Shown here piece after piece: positions 17,704-26,822 of a stretch of 64,000 nt of DNA; the first letter of the stretch is position 1; every line of letters starts with the position of its first letter. The stretch comes from Flavobacterium ustbae. Its GTDB lineage: Bacteria > Bacteroidota > Bacteroidia > Flavobacteriales > Flavobacteriaceae. The stretch spans positions 1 through 64,000 of the forward strand of contig NZ_RPOC01000007.1 of the NCBI RefSeq assembly GCF_003946915.1, written 5' to 3'. The notes below the pieces were generated by a model. That model did no database searches. It had not been told where the DNA came from and saw nothing but the letters and a program-made list of their open reading frames with translations. Position numbers and translations under genes: made by a program.

Positions 17704-18315
17704 TTACCATTGTGGCTGATTTTCATTTGGCAGAGCCAATGGTTTAAACACGTAATATTCCTTATAATATTCAGGGAAATTCGAATCATCAAAAGTTCCT
17801 TTTTTACTATTGCCTGCCTTAACAATAATTAAACTATCTTTTTTGACATAACCATATTTATATTCAAACTGATGTCGGGGAACTACTCTGCTCTCAATTG
17901 CAATTCTATCAGCAGAGAGTTTATAATAACCTTGAAAAAGCGTGTTTTTCTGCATTAGAAAATCCTTACTAACCGCATCCGCATAATCTTTTTCTGTTTT
18001 TATTTCAAACGAAGAATCCAATGACAGATTGCATTGTCCTGTAGCATAGAATTTATAAAATCTATGGTCTTTAGGCTGTTTTAAAATACCGCCATTTTCG
18101 GCTGTCCAAATAGATTGCAATACATAAACGCCATCTGTTCTTAAAGAAGCAGACTGATCCAGTCTAAAATTTGAATTGTAAAAAGTATAATCTTCTTTCA
18201 TGTAAATTTTACCTGCACAAGAAAAAACTAACATTACAAGAAGCACTATAACTGCATACTGGCTAGTAAGAAGCAGTCGTTGGAATAAGCTAAAATTTAT
18301 GATTTTGTTTTTCAT
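17704..18315 (-). CDS. Putative lipoprotein (203 aa)
   Basis: 203 aa. The long basic-hydrophobic signal ends in the lipobox VFSC (Cys33). The mature domain is rich in Tyr, Phe and Lys and has repeated Y-x-F-Y patterns (YTFYNSNF, RFYKFYATG, YYKEYYVFK), suggesting a beta sandwich. No family is recognised. It is the first gene of the three-lipoprotein operon and divergent from the histidine kinase gene, with 190 bp of AT-rich DNA between them. Confidence 0.55.
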   Translation of the reverse strand: MKNKIINFSLFQRLLLTSQYAVIVLLVMLVFSCAGKIYMKEDYTFYNSNFRLDQSASLRTDGVYVLQSIWTAENGGILKQPKDHRFYKFYATGQCNLSLDSSFEIKTEKDYADAVSKDFLMQKNTLFQGYYKLSADRIAIESRVVPRHQFEYKYGYVKKDSLIIVKAGNSKKGTFDDSNFPEYYKEYYVFKPLALPNENQPQW

Positions 18316-18505
18316 TAAATCGCTTTATAAATTAAATATATAAAAAATATTCATCCTTTTCCTATTTTTTAACAAGAATCCTTCATTCGTTAAAAAAACT
18401 AAAGCTTTGATAAAATACTAACTGTAAATTATATAATCTAACCGCAGTTAGAATATAAAAAACTCATTTACAACTATTTGTACCTTTATAGTTAAATTCT
18501 ATATC

Positions 18506-20500
18506 ATGAATGCTGCCCCAATACCAGTTACCGACAATGAAGCTGCGCGTCTTGATGCATTAAAACGCTACAATATACTGGACACTTTACCCGATGATGC
18601 ATTTGATGATGCTACGGCGCTTGTGTCTTACATCTGCGGAGTTCCTATAGCTTATATTTCTTTTATAGATGAAAGCAGACAATGGTTCAAATCAGAAATT
18701 GGTTTAGGCGTTTCTGAAGTTCCTCGAGAAATTACTTTTTGCCGTTATACCATAATGGACTCCGAGCTAGTTGAAATTCCCGATTTACTGCTCAATGAGC
18801 GCTTTAAGAATGATCCCAATGTAACCGGAGGCTTTAAAATACGCTTCTATGCTGGCGTACCACTCACTACTCATGACGGCTATCATATAGGGGTTTTGTG
18901 TGCAGCAGACCATGTACCTAGAAAACTTAATGATAGCCAACTAAGCGCGCTTAAAATCGTGGCTCGACATGTAATTAATACTTTAGAGTTGGGAACTAAA
19001 AATAGTGAACTTGCACGCCAGAAAAAAATAGCTGAACGCGCAGTTGCAGCCAAAGAAAATTTTCTGGCCAATATGAGCCATGAGATTCGTACGCCACTCA
19101 ATGCCGTTATCGGTTTTACCGAATTGTTATCGGGTACAAACCTTGATAAAGAACAGCGTAGCTTTGTACAAGACGTGCAAACGGCGGGAGAAAACCTGCT
19201 ACTGATTGTGAATGACATTTTAGATCTTTCTAAAATTGAATCTGGTGGCCTAACATTAGAATTACAGCCTTTTGATTTAACCAAAGCTTTAAAACATATC
19301 TATGATCTACTGAAAGTCAAGGTGCCTCACGGTGTAGAATTTAATCTGTATTTGGATGCAGATCTTCCTACTAGAGTTGCTGGAGATGAAGTGAGACTCA
19401 ATCAGATACTAGTCAATTTAGCTGGGAATGCACTGAAATTTACAACTGAAGGAGAAGTCACTATTTCTGTAAAAAAAACAGGAGAAACTGCTGATGCTTA
19501 TTTGATTCGATTCTCTGTTAAAGATAGTGGTATCGGTATACCAAAAGAACATCTTGATACTATTTTTGAGCGATTTACACAAGCAGAGGAAAGTACAACC
19601 CGAAAATTTGGGGGCACAGGACTTGGCCTTAGCATTGTTAAGCAGCTTACAGAACTTCACGGTTCGGTGATTGAGGTTAAAAGCCACGAAGGTCGCGGAT
19701 CGGAATTCTTTTTTACTATAACTTATAAAAAAGCAACTAATGAGACTGTAGAAGCAGAAATTAAACCTGTTAACGATCTTGGAAGGCTTAGCATTTTACT
19801 CTGCGAAGATAATCGTCTAAACCAAAAACTGGCTCAAAACGTCATTGAAGGTTTTGGATTCGAAATCGATACTGCTGAAAATGGCGAACAGGGTATTGAA
19901 ATGCTTTCTAACAAAAAATATGATTTGGTGCTGATGGATTTACAAATGCCGGTACGCGACGGCTACCAGACAACAGAGTTTATCCGTCGAGAAATGAATA
20001 GCTCTATTCCTATTATTGCTATGACAGCGCATTCCCTTGCTGGCGAACAAGACCGTTGCTACAACGCCGGAATGGATGGCTACGTACCAAAGCCTTTTAA
20101 ACAATACGAATTACTAGAGGCGATTAGAATGGTTATCAAAAAAGAGCGTCGCCCAATGCACCGACCAAAAGCTGATTTATCACAGATTGATCAAATAGAA
20201 CTTCGAAAACCAGGTTGGAAAAAAGAAATCATTACTCAATTTATAGAAAAAGCTCCAGAAGAAATAAAAGAGCTGCAAAATGCTGTAAAGCGCGCTGACT
20301 ATAATGCCGTACTTCAAAATGCAGAGCAGCTTCAGCTTTGGCTGCATCTTTTTCTTTTAGAAGGATTGAATATGGATCTTAAAGAGATAGTAAGAGAAGC
20401 TGTTGCCAGAAAGTTCACCGCAGCAACGGCTGATCATCTTGATATATTGTACTGTAGCGTTGATGAAATTATTAAAGATCTTAAAAAAGAGATTTATTAA
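18506..20500 (+). CDS. Soluble hybrid sensor histidine kinase (GAF-HisKA-HATPase-REC-degenerate HPt)
   Basis: 664 aa with no membrane segment. A GAF domain occupies about 25-160 (starting RYNILDTLPDDAFDD). A HisKA dimerisation helix has the phospho-acceptor H192 in MSHEIRTPLN. The HATPase domain has N308 (N box), DSGIGIP (340-346) and GGTGLGLSI. The receiver domain has D434, phospho-acceptor D478 (LMDLQMP), T507 and K529. About 100 C-terminal residues look like an HPt domain, but the expected AHxLK motif reads AEQLQ (606-610), so the phosphorylatable His is missing. The kinase senses a cytosolic signal and probably phosphorylates its own receiver. No cognate regulator is encoded nearby. Confidence 0.85.
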   Translation: MNAAPIPVTDNEAARLDALKRYNILDTLPDDAFDDATALVSYICGVPIAYISFIDESRQWFKSEIGLGVSEVPREITFCRYTIMDSELVEIPDLLLNERFKNDPNVTGGFKIRFYAGVPLTTHDGYHIGVLCAADHVPRKLNDSQLSALKIVARHVINTLELGTKNSELARQKKIAERAVAAKENFLANMSHEIRTPLNAVIGFTELLSGTNLDKEQRSFVQDVQTAGENLLLIVNDILDLSKIESGGLTLELQPFDLTKALKHIYDLLKVKVPHGVEFNLYLDADLPTRVAGDEVRLNQILVNLAGNALKFTTEGEVTISVKKTGETADAYLIRFSVKDSGIGIPKEHLDTIFERFTQAEESTTRKFGGTGLGLSIVKQLTELHGSVIEVKSHEGRGSEFFFTITYKKATNETVEAEIKPVNDLGRLSILLCEDNRLNQKLAQNVIEGFGFEIDTAENGEQGIEMLSNKKYDLVLMDLQMPVRDGYQTTEFIRREMNSSIPIIAMTAHSLAGEQDRCYNAGMDGYVPKPFKQYELLEAIRMVIKKERRPMHRPKADLSQIDQIELRKPGWKKEIITQFIEKAPEEIKELQNAVKRADYNAVLQNAEQLQLWLHLFLLEGLNMDLKEIVREAVARKFTAATADHLDILYCSVDEIIKDLKKEIY

Positions 20501-20549
20501 TTGCCATAATTGAGCATCACTTTCGTCTAGTTTAGAAATAAAAAAATAT

Positions 20550-21656
20550 CTATTTCTTCTTTTTCCTGCCAAGCCAAATAAGTAGACCCGTTATTGGAAG
20601 TGTCACAGCAAAAAGACAAACCAAAAAAGCAATAATTTTTGTTGGATAACCGTAAATGCTTCCTGTATGAATTGGGTAAATCAAACGTCTCACTTTGTCT
20701 CCATTGCTAAATGATTCAAATGGTCTCGTTTCTACAATTTCGCCTGTATACTTATCAAAATAAGCAAGACTGGCAATATTGGGTATTTCTTTTTCAAGAT
20801 TCATTTTGATTACCATAATACTATTTATTGTATCTGATGGTATTCTGATTTGGGTATCTCCTTTATAAGTATAAACACTATCTGTTTTGGAAAATATATT
20901 TTGATAGAAAAACGACTTATCTCCTTCTGGATCAATTTTAGTTGGATTTTCAACTTTTGTAGATTTCTTTTTAGCAGTTCCGTCGGCCAATAAATATACA
21001 CCGCTCTCAAACCATTCATACGACCAAGTTAAACCGGTTAGTGAGATTATTAGCAATGCCAAAAAAGTATAAAAACCAAAAGTTGAGTGAAAATCCCAGT
21101 TTACTCTTTTGAATGATGCACCCCATTTTACTGTTAATCTTTGTTTTAAGTTTTTAATTTTCTTTGGCCACCATAAAACAAGTCCTGACAAAAGCATAAA
21201 CACAAAAATAAGACAGCTGATTCCGGTGACTGCTTGTCCAAAATCACCCAAAACCAAATGACGATGCAAATCAAGAACGATTGAAAAAAAACGCCTTTCG
21301 GCAGGAATAGAGGCTAAAACTTTACCAGTGTACGGGTCAATAGAAAAAAGCTGCTTTTTCTTCTCAAAATCAGTTGCAGTAATCATTAAGCTTCTTTCTG
21401 GATCATAAAAAGAATGAACGCGATCAACTTTCTTGAGGTGAAATTCTTCTTTCACATTAGAAATAATACCGTCTACTGGCAGTTTTTCTTTTTCAATACT
21501 TGCTACTTTATAAAATTCAGGATTAAAAAACTCATCCAATTCATCTTCAAAGACCAATATACTTCCGGTAAGCGCAACTATAAAAACAATTAGCCCGGAC
21601 GCAAGTCCGAGCCAAAGGTGCAATAAGCCAATATTTTTTTTAAGCGTTTTATTCAT
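20550..21656 (-). CDS. PepSY-associated TM helix protein (siderophore/iron uptake type)
   Basis: 368 aa with four predicted membrane helices: about 12-36 (GLASGLIVFIVALTGSILVF), 140-165, 193-215 and 340-362. Periplasmic PepSY regions lie between them (DPYTGKV, DKYTGEI strands). Conserved histidines next to helices (LLHLWLG, LDLHRHLVLG, HSTFGFY, IHTGSIYG) could bind heme. Family members are thought to reduce ferric-siderophore iron at the inner membrane. The gene follows a TonB siderophore receptor by 60 nt on the same strand, so it should be cotranscribed and act downstream of that receptor. It is convergent with the histidine kinase, with 49 nt between them. Confidence 0.8.
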   Translation of the reverse strand: MNKTLKKNIGLLHLWLGLASGLIVFIVALTGSILVFEDELDEFFNPEFYKVASIEKEKLPVDGIISNVKEEFHLKKVDRVHSFYDPERSLMITATDFEKKKQLFSIDPYTGKVLASIPAERRFFSIVLDLHRHLVLGDFGQAVTGISCLIFVFMLLSGLVLWWPKKIKNLKQRLTVKWGASFKRVNWDFHSTFGFYTFLALLIISLTGLTWSYEWFESGVYLLADGTAKKKSTKVENPTKIDPEGDKSFFYQNIFSKTDSVYTYKGDTQIRIPSDTINSIMVIKMNLEKEIPNIASLAYFDKYTGEIVETRPFESFSNGDKVRRLIYPIHTGSIYGYPTKIIAFLVCLFAVTLPITGLLIWLGRKKKK

Positions 21657-21716
21657 TTATTATCTCGTTTTCAAATAATAGCCAAAGCTTTTAAAAATGA
21701 TCTTTTTTCGAAATTT

Positions 21717-24032
21717 TTAAAATTTATAACGTAGGTTTAAACTTGTCGTCATACCATTACCCATTACATAATCTGCATTTACAGCGCGGTATTGGCTTAA
21801 AGTTGAATAATAGCTGTTGTTTAATAAATTCTCAACCCCTAAGTTCAATGACCAGTTTTTGTTAAAGGCATAACTTCCTGCAAAATTAATCAAATTGACC
21901 GTCGAAATAGGTCCTTCGCTATTATTATATCTTCCATTAGCATTTGGCTCAAAACGATCGCGACAACCCGTGTTTACCCAAGATAGCTGTAAAAACCAGT
22001 CAGACGCAGGCTTGTAGTTAATAAATGCTGTTGCTTTTGGAGGAGCAATACGAGATCCGTTTAAATATACTTCACGTCCGTCATCAAACTCTGCTTTTCC
22101 ATCTACATAAGAATAACTTCCCCCAACATTCAATTTATCAGAGAATCTATAGTCTAATGTTATTTCATATCCTTTAATTTTTTCAGGTTCACGCTGCGCC
22201 ACTAAACGTCCGTCAATTTCAATTAAGTTTGCGCCTAATTTTGAAGTACTAATATAATATGCTGCCGTTAAATTAAAATTGTAAAACTTACTAGAAAAAC
22301 CAACTTCATAGTTATTCGTAATAATTGGATCTGTTGCCAAACTTGCTATCGTGCTTTCTTCTGCACTTCTTAAAATTCTTCCCAATTCGTTTATGGCAAA
22401 CGCTTGAGAAAAACTAACGAATGGATTAAAAATTTCGTACTTATTAAAACGAAGACCAGCATTAAACATCGTAGCATTATATGGAATTTTACCTCCTTCT
22501 ACAAAAATACTTCCTTCATTTCCTGGTCCAGAAGCAATTGTATTATAATCATCAACACGAACTGTTGCATTTTCATAGCGCAATCCTCCTTTAAAAATCA
22601 AGTTTTCTAAAACATCTACTTTTAGTTGTGCATATGGAGCAATGTTTAACATGTCCATTTTCGGAATATAAACACGTCCGTCTACCAAATCCTGAAAAGT
22701 AACATCATTTAAGACATCAATACCATAAGTAATTTCGGTAGGCATAGAACCAATGTTGAATGGCGTATTTAAATTAATTCTTGTTCCATTTTTATTCGAA
22801 TTAATCATAGTTTGTCCAGGACCATACCAAGCGGTTGCCGATGCTACATAACGATTCATCGATTGAAAAGAATTTAGATAAGCAGACACATCCAATTGTG
22901 TTGTTTTAAATAAATTGTTTTTCGAAAAAGTAAACATAAAATTATGGTTGAATGGCGTTCCGGCACTTTTGCCAGGTTCTGTACCTCTAACACCAATTGT
23001 AGGAGTCTGACCATATACTCCCGCTTGACTAATGTATTTAGCGTCTTGCGTACTAGTATAAAAATTGTAAACTACATTAAAACTAGTGTGTTCATCCATG
23101 TCATATCCTAATTTCAAAAAAGCATTCGACTGAGACGAGTTAGACAAACCATCTGTCTGTCCCAAAGGTTTTCCATCAGCATCTCTTTGAAGGCCTGTGT
23201 AATCAAAAGCTCCACCAATAACGTAGCTGAATTTGTTTTTTCGACCATTAAAAAATTGCGAAACACGGTAGCCAAAAGTCTCTTTACTATGAAGCGGATT
23301 AAAAGTAGTTCCTACAGTTGTTGTTCCTTGAAAACTATCTACCAACGGACTCTTTTTTGTAATATAATTGATAATACCACCTCCAGAACCGTTTCCGTAA
23401 ATAGAAGTAGCACCTTTAATAACTTCAATACGTTCGATGGCGTTGGCATCGACAACACGAATATCACGAGCACCATTCATTAAAGGTGTCGATTGCGGAA
23501 TTCCGTCAATTAAAACCAAAACTTGACGTCCTCTTAAAGTCTGACCCGAATTGGTTGCTTTATTTGTTGAAACACCAAGCCCCGGAATAACATTTCCTAA
23601 AATAGACGATAAATTGGTATTAATACTGCTTTGAACCTGAATTTCTTTTTGGCTCATAATAGTGATCGAAGAAGGAACCGTAGCAATATTTTCTTGCTTT
23701 CTACCAGCAGTAACCACAACTTCATGCAATTCATTTTCGCTGATTAGAACAATTGGAATTTCATTTTTTTCATCCAAATTACTAAAAACATACGAAAGTG
23801 GCTGATATTCTGGAGAAGTAATTAAAACCGTTTTGTCTTCTATATCTTGAACTGAGATCGAAACTTGTCCAGCTTTATTAGTCGTTCCGATGATTTTATT
23901 GCCTGAAGAAACTGAGGCGTTTGCAATGAGACTTTTTGATTCGTTTTCAACCTTTAATCGAAGTGTTTGTGCTTGTAAATTGATGGCTAAAAAAAGAAAA
24001 ATGATTAGGGTAATTGGGCGTTTAAAATTCAT
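21717..24032 (-). CDS. TonB-dependent siderophore receptor
   Basis: 771 aa. The signal peptide (ITLIIFLFLAINLQAQ) is followed by a carboxypeptidase-regulatory-like domain (about 22-100), a TonB box-like EVVVTAGRK, a plug (about 105-230, with TLRGRQVLVLIDGIPQS and GNGSGGGIINYITKKS) and a 22-strand barrel ending in Phe (LRYKF). It should import a ferric siderophore across the outer membrane with TonB energy. The PepSY protein downstream supports an iron role, as does a candidate operator in the promoter. The siderophore cannot be predicted. Confidence 0.88.
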   Translation of the reverse strand: MNFKRPITLIIFLFLAINLQAQTLRLKVENESKSLIANASVSSGNKIIGTTNKAGQVSISVQDIEDKTVLITSPEYQPLSYVFSNLDEKNEIPIVLISENELHEVVVTAGRKQENIATVPSSITIMSQKEIQVQSSINTNLSSILGNVIPGLGVSTNKATNSGQTLRGRQVLVLIDGIPQSTPLMNGARDIRVVDANAIERIEVIKGATSIYGNGSGGGIINYITKKSPLVDSFQGTTTVGTTFNPLHSKETFGYRVSQFFNGRKNKFSYVIGGAFDYTGLQRDADGKPLGQTDGLSNSSQSNAFLKLGYDMDEHTSFNVVYNFYTSTQDAKYISQAGVYGQTPTIGVRGTEPGKSAGTPFNHNFMFTFSKNNLFKTTQLDVSAYLNSFQSMNRYVASATAWYGPGQTMINSNKNGTRINLNTPFNIGSMPTEITYGIDVLNDVTFQDLVDGRVYIPKMDMLNIAPYAQLKVDVLENLIFKGGLRYENATVRVDDYNTIASGPGNEGSIFVEGGKIPYNATMFNAGLRFNKYEIFNPFVSFSQAFAINELGRILRSAEESTIASLATDPIITNNYEVGFSSKFYNFNLTAAYYISTSKLGANLIEIDGRLVAQREPEKIKGYEITLDYRFSDKLNVGGSYSYVDGKAEFDDGREVYLNGSRIAPPKATAFINYKPASDWFLQLSWVNTGCRDRFEPNANGRYNNSEGPISTVNLINFAGSYAFNKNWSLNLGVENLLNNSYYSTLSQYRAVNADYVMGNGMTTSLNLRYKF

Positions 24033-24064
24033 TTTTATGGTATTTAGAAAAGGGTATTATTTTT

Positions 24065-24083
24065 ATTTAGATTAATTCTTGAC
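24065..24083. promoter_or_regulatory. Candidate Fur-type box 1 (16/19 to ATTTAGATTAATTCTAAAT)
   Basis: ATTTAGATTAATTCTTGAC overlaps the last base of the -7 element and the predicted transcript start of the TonB receptor gene. The left half and centre are identical to the proposed 19-bp palindrome shared with boxes at 44828 and 51004. Binding here would block RNA polymerase. Confidence 0.45.
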
Positions 24084-24113
24084 AAAAATAGACATTCTAA
24101 ATTATTTCACAAA
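24083..24113 (-). promoter_or_regulatory. Promoter TTTG-N19-TATTTTTG of the siderophore receptor gene
   Basis: On the minus strand, TTTG (24113-24110) and an exact TATTTTTG (24090-24083) are 19 nt apart, a full consensus match. The predicted start is near 24080, leaving a 47-nt leader. A perfect 8-bp inverted repeat with a 3-nt centre (AATTATTTCACAAATAATT, 24100-24118) covers the -33 region. Confidence 0.7.
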
Positions 24114-24229
24114 TAATTAAGTTTTTTAAGTCAATAATTCTGTATGTATTCAAATAGTATCTCTTTTCGTAATCCATTTAGGCTAAGTAGCAAAAAGAAA
24201 ATCATTAAGAATATGCTATAATGCCAAAT

Positions 24230-24259
24230 AAAAAGCAGGGACTCAAATCCCTGCTTTTT
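24230..24259 (-). terminator. Terminator after the outer-membrane barrel gene
   Basis: A perfect 12-bp stem (AAAAAGCAGGGA / TCCCTGCTTTTT) with a 6-nt loop and U tract, about 80 nt after the stop at 24339. It also insulates the receptor promoter. Confidence 0.85.
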
Positions 24260-24338
24260 ATTATTTATAGACTTGTTTACAATTTCTACAATATTTGAAA
24301 TTTTTCTTAACTAATTTATACCAAAATTTTTGATTTTA

Positions 24339-24986
24339 TTATTTGCTAAAATCGTAACTGATAGCGGCACCGAGTCCAAATTGAAATGTCGACGCATAAT
24401 CAGTAACTCCTACTGGTCCCCAATAATAGTCCCAATAGTAATCGTATCCAACAGCTGCTGACATAGATTGCAGATAAGCATGAAGATTAATTGATACAGG
24501 TGAATTAGTTTTCACTTTTACACCAGCCTTTACTTCCCAAGCAAAGTAAGTTCCGTTGCCATTTCTTGGTGATTCAAGAATTGCAACTCCTGCGCCCGCA
24601 CCCAAAAACGGAAGCGCCTTTTGAGAACTTGATCCAAAATAATATGTGTAATCTGCTAAAATATAATTGATAGCCCCTTTATCATCTCCTGCATTAAGCT
24701 GAGTTCCTGCAGGAACTCCATCTCGCGTAAGAACTTTTGTATACAAAGGCATTCTTGTGTCTAATCTGTTATATTTTAATTCGACAGAAGCATTATCCAT
24801 TATAAAATATTCCAAACCTACTCCATACCCAAAACCATCTTCCACTCTTGCGTATGAATTATCAAAATCAACTTTATCAGAAAAGGTATAGCCTCCATAC
24901 AGATTGAGCAAAAATGACTGGGCGCTTTGCGCTGACAGCGTCAGTGAAAAGGAAAAAACAACAAATAATAAAAGATACTTTTTCAT
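24339..24986 (-). CDS. Outer-membrane beta-barrel protein
   Basis: 215 aa from the ATG at 24986. The longer frame to 25076 adds 30 polar residues before an obvious signal peptide (MKKYLLLFVVFSFSLTLSAQ), so the internal start is preferred. Alternating amphipathic strands (LLNLYGGYTFSDKVDF, GFGYGVGLEYFI, ASVELKYNRLDTR, YFAWEVKAGVKV) and an aromatic-containing last strand are typical of small 8-stranded barrels. A porin-like or OmpA-like structural role is inferred; no ligand is known. I see no clear promoter in the 518-nt AT-rich stretch upstream (24987-25504). Confidence 0.7.
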   Translation of the reverse strand: MKKYLLLFVVFSFSLTLSAQSAQSFLLNLYGGYTFSDKVDFDNSYARVEDGFGYGVGLEYFIMDNASVELKYNRLDTRMPLYTKVLTRDGVPAGTQLNAGDDKGAINYILADYTYYFGSSSQKALPFLGAGAGVAILESPRNGNGTYFAWEVKAGVKVKTNSPVSINLHAYLQSMSAAVGYDYYWDYYWGPVGVTDYASTFQFGLGAAISYDFSK

Positions 24987-25456
24987 AATTTCTAATTTTA
25001 ATTCATAAATAATTTTTGTTTGCCTCGGTTTGTCAACCAAATTAAAGATAGAATTAGAAGATATATTTTTACGCATTCAGTTATTTACCTTTATTATGAA
25101 ACTACTTAGATACTATCAGTCGTAAAAATTTTAAAACTATTTTTCATGGTAAAGAATTGTAAAGTTTATTCTTACTCTATCTGTACCAAAGTTATCCTAC
25201 AAAAATATTTTGGCATAAAGAAATAGGATCAATCATGTTGCAAATTATAAAATGAAACCATTTTTTATCTGTACAACTCAAGTTAAATTATAAATAACAT
25301 ACAGATTTACAGACTTATAAATACTTATAAACTTTTAGAATAGTGAATTTATAATGAGATAAAAATTAGAGGAAAAAGAATTCATTAATTACTTCTTCTT
25401 TAAAATTATATAAACTCCTCCCGTAATTCTGTAATTTAAAACGTCGTTGCGCTATC

Positions 25457-25464
25457 TATTTTTG
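25457..25464 (+). promoter_or_regulatory. -7 element TATTTTTG before the acidic 73-aa gene
   Basis: An exact TAnnTTTG match 40 nt upstream of the ATG at 25505, without a good -33 TTG. It supports expression of the small gene. Confidence 0.35.
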
Positions 25465-25504
25465 AATTACAATAAAACAGTATAAACCAGTAACTAAATA
25501 CAAC

Positions 25505-25726
25505 ATGAAGCCATCAAAATTATCACACAACATAACTTCCCTATATAACAGACATGCCGACGAACCAGATTTTGACTGTGAATTTTTATCAGGCGACAGC
25601 ATCAACGCACGCGGAAACGAAAGTATTCTTGATCCGGATCCAGATGAAGAGTTTGCCGATGACTATAACGACAGAGATTGGGACACCGATATCTACGATC
25701 CGTATTTGGAGCAGAGCTATTATTAA
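25505..25726 (+). CDS. Small, very acidic hypothetical protein (73 aa)
   Basis: 73 aa with roughly 30 percent Asp/Glu, concentrated in the C-terminal half (LDPDPDEEFADDYNDRDWDTD), ending in Tyr-Tyr. It has no signal peptide and is probably disordered. It could be a nucleic-acid mimic, a metal buffer or an interaction tail; no family is recognised. A perfect -7 element upstream favours it over an overlapping frame at 25554-25748. The next small gene starts 65 nt downstream. Confidence 0.5.
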   Translation: MKPSKLSHNITSLYNRHADEPDFDCEFLSGDSINARGNESILDPDPDEEFADDYNDRDWDTDIYDPYLEQSYY

Positions 25727-25791
25727 GACGCTTTCGCTAAGAGATTAAAACCTAGTTTGGGCAGTTATCGTATATAATATAAAAGAATATT

Positions 25792-26055
25792 ATGACTGTC
25801 AATTACTGCCATCTGCCCGCCCAAATCTATAAATATATTTGTCTGAATCAAGGCCGATTGGTGCCTTTTGAAGAATTATGCATCATTGTTTTTCTATCTG
25901 GAGGCGGAGAACCTTTTTCAGCCGAAAATCCTGTTGCAGAAAAAGTCGATCACACCCGGATAATGAACATATTACTGTTTCTGTCTGATATTAATCTGAT
26001 TATATTGGATCAGACAACAGAGACAAGTACTCTTAATCTAACCAACAGGAACTAG
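25792..26055 (+). CDS. Small hypothetical protein (87 aa)
   Basis: 87 aa with a mixed helix pattern (YKYICLNQGRLVPFEELCIIVFL ... HTRIMNILLFLSDINLIILD). The arrangement resembles a compact winged-helix-like domain in that a helix-rich N-terminus is followed by a hydrophobic strand, but I cannot assign a family. It shares the plus strand with the acidic 73-aa gene and may be cotranscribed with it. It ends near the terminator shared with msrA. Confidence 0.4.
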   Translation: MTVNYCHLPAQIYKYICLNQGRLVPFEELCIIVFLSGGGEPFSAENPVAEKVDHTRIMNILLFLSDINLIILDQTTETSTLNLTNRN

Positions 26056-26111
26056 ATTAGTTGCTTTTCAAGAATTACAATTTCACAGACAAAATCCTTT
26101 TGACGTAAATG

Positions 26112-26150
26112 AAAAAAGCTGCGCAGATTCAGAATCCGCACAGCTTTAAT
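26112..26150. terminator. Hairpin terminator between the 87-aa gene and msrA
   Basis: A 13-bp stem with two mismatches (GCTGCGCAGATTC opposite GAATCCGCACAGC), flanked by A6 on the left and T-rich DNA on the right. It is oriented best for msrA on the minus strand and lies between convergent genes. Confidence 0.6.
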
Positions 26151-26178
26151 TATTTTGGGTATGTAATGTTATTGCGTT

Positions 26179-26670
26179 TTATAAAAACGTTCCGAATCTC
26201 TCAAAATGACACGTATAGCCGTCTGGTTTTTTTACCAAATAATCCTGATGATAGCCTTCAGCAGGCCAGAACTTCGCAATAGGTTCAAGTCTTGTAACCA
26301 CAGGTCCGTTCCATCTGCCAGAATCATTTACAATTTTAATGACTTCTTCTGCAGTCTGTTTTTCTTCTTCGTTCTGTATAAATATAGCCGATCTGTAGCT
26401 AGATCCTCTGTCATTTCCCTGTCTATCTACTGTTGTAGGATCGTGAACGCGGAAAAAGTAATCAAGCAGCTCCTTGAAAGAAGTCTCACGTGTGTCATAA
26501 GTTATTTCGATTCCTTCGGCATGACCTGGGTGATTCTCATACGTCGGATTTACATTTTCTCCTCCTATATAGCCCACTTCGGTATCTACAACTCCGGGAA
26601 GAACTCTAAACAAGTCTTCCATTCCCCAGAAACACCCTCCTGCTATATAAGCTTTATTTAAATTTTCCAT
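26179..26670 (-). CDS. msrA: Peptide-methionine (S)-S-oxide reductase
   Basis: 163 aa. It repairs S-epimers of methionine sulfoxide in proteins and free methionine, using thioredoxin as reductant. The catalytic motif GCFWGMEDLF has Cys13. The conserved TEVGYIGGENVNPTYE, GHAEGIEITYD, FFRVHDPTTVDRQGNDRGSSYRSAIF and EGYHQDYL stretches are all present. It is slightly shorter than typical MsrA because the C-terminal resolving-cysteine tail is missing. It has no signal peptide, so it is cytoplasmic. A single-gene unit is likely. Confidence 0.95.
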   Translation of the reverse strand: MENLNKAYIAGGCFWGMEDLFRVLPGVVDTEVGYIGGENVNPTYENHPGHAEGIEITYDTRETSFKELLDYFFRVHDPTTVDRQGNDRGSSYRSAIFIQNEEEKQTAEEVIKIVNDSGRWNGPVVTRLEPIAKFWPAEGYHQDYLVKKPDGYTCHFERFGTFL

Positions 26671-26822
26671 AGTATTACTTCTAAATTTTATTTAATCTGT
26701 CTCTTTTTCAGTGCATATAAAATTAGCATATTAATTTGTAAACTCGAAATGTAGATGATTTCAAAATCTTATGCTGTCATAGATAAAAAACAATAAACCG
26801 TATTTATTATGCAGCTTCAGTT

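Noticed and set aside
20533..20558. Terminator between the histidine kinase and PepSY genes
   Set aside because: GAAATA/TATTTC form only a 6-bp A/T stem that overlaps the PepSY stop region; too weak to support.
25554..25748. 64-aa frame overlapping the acidic 73-aa gene
   Set aside because: Out of frame with a start inside the better-supported gene, which has an upstream -7 element.
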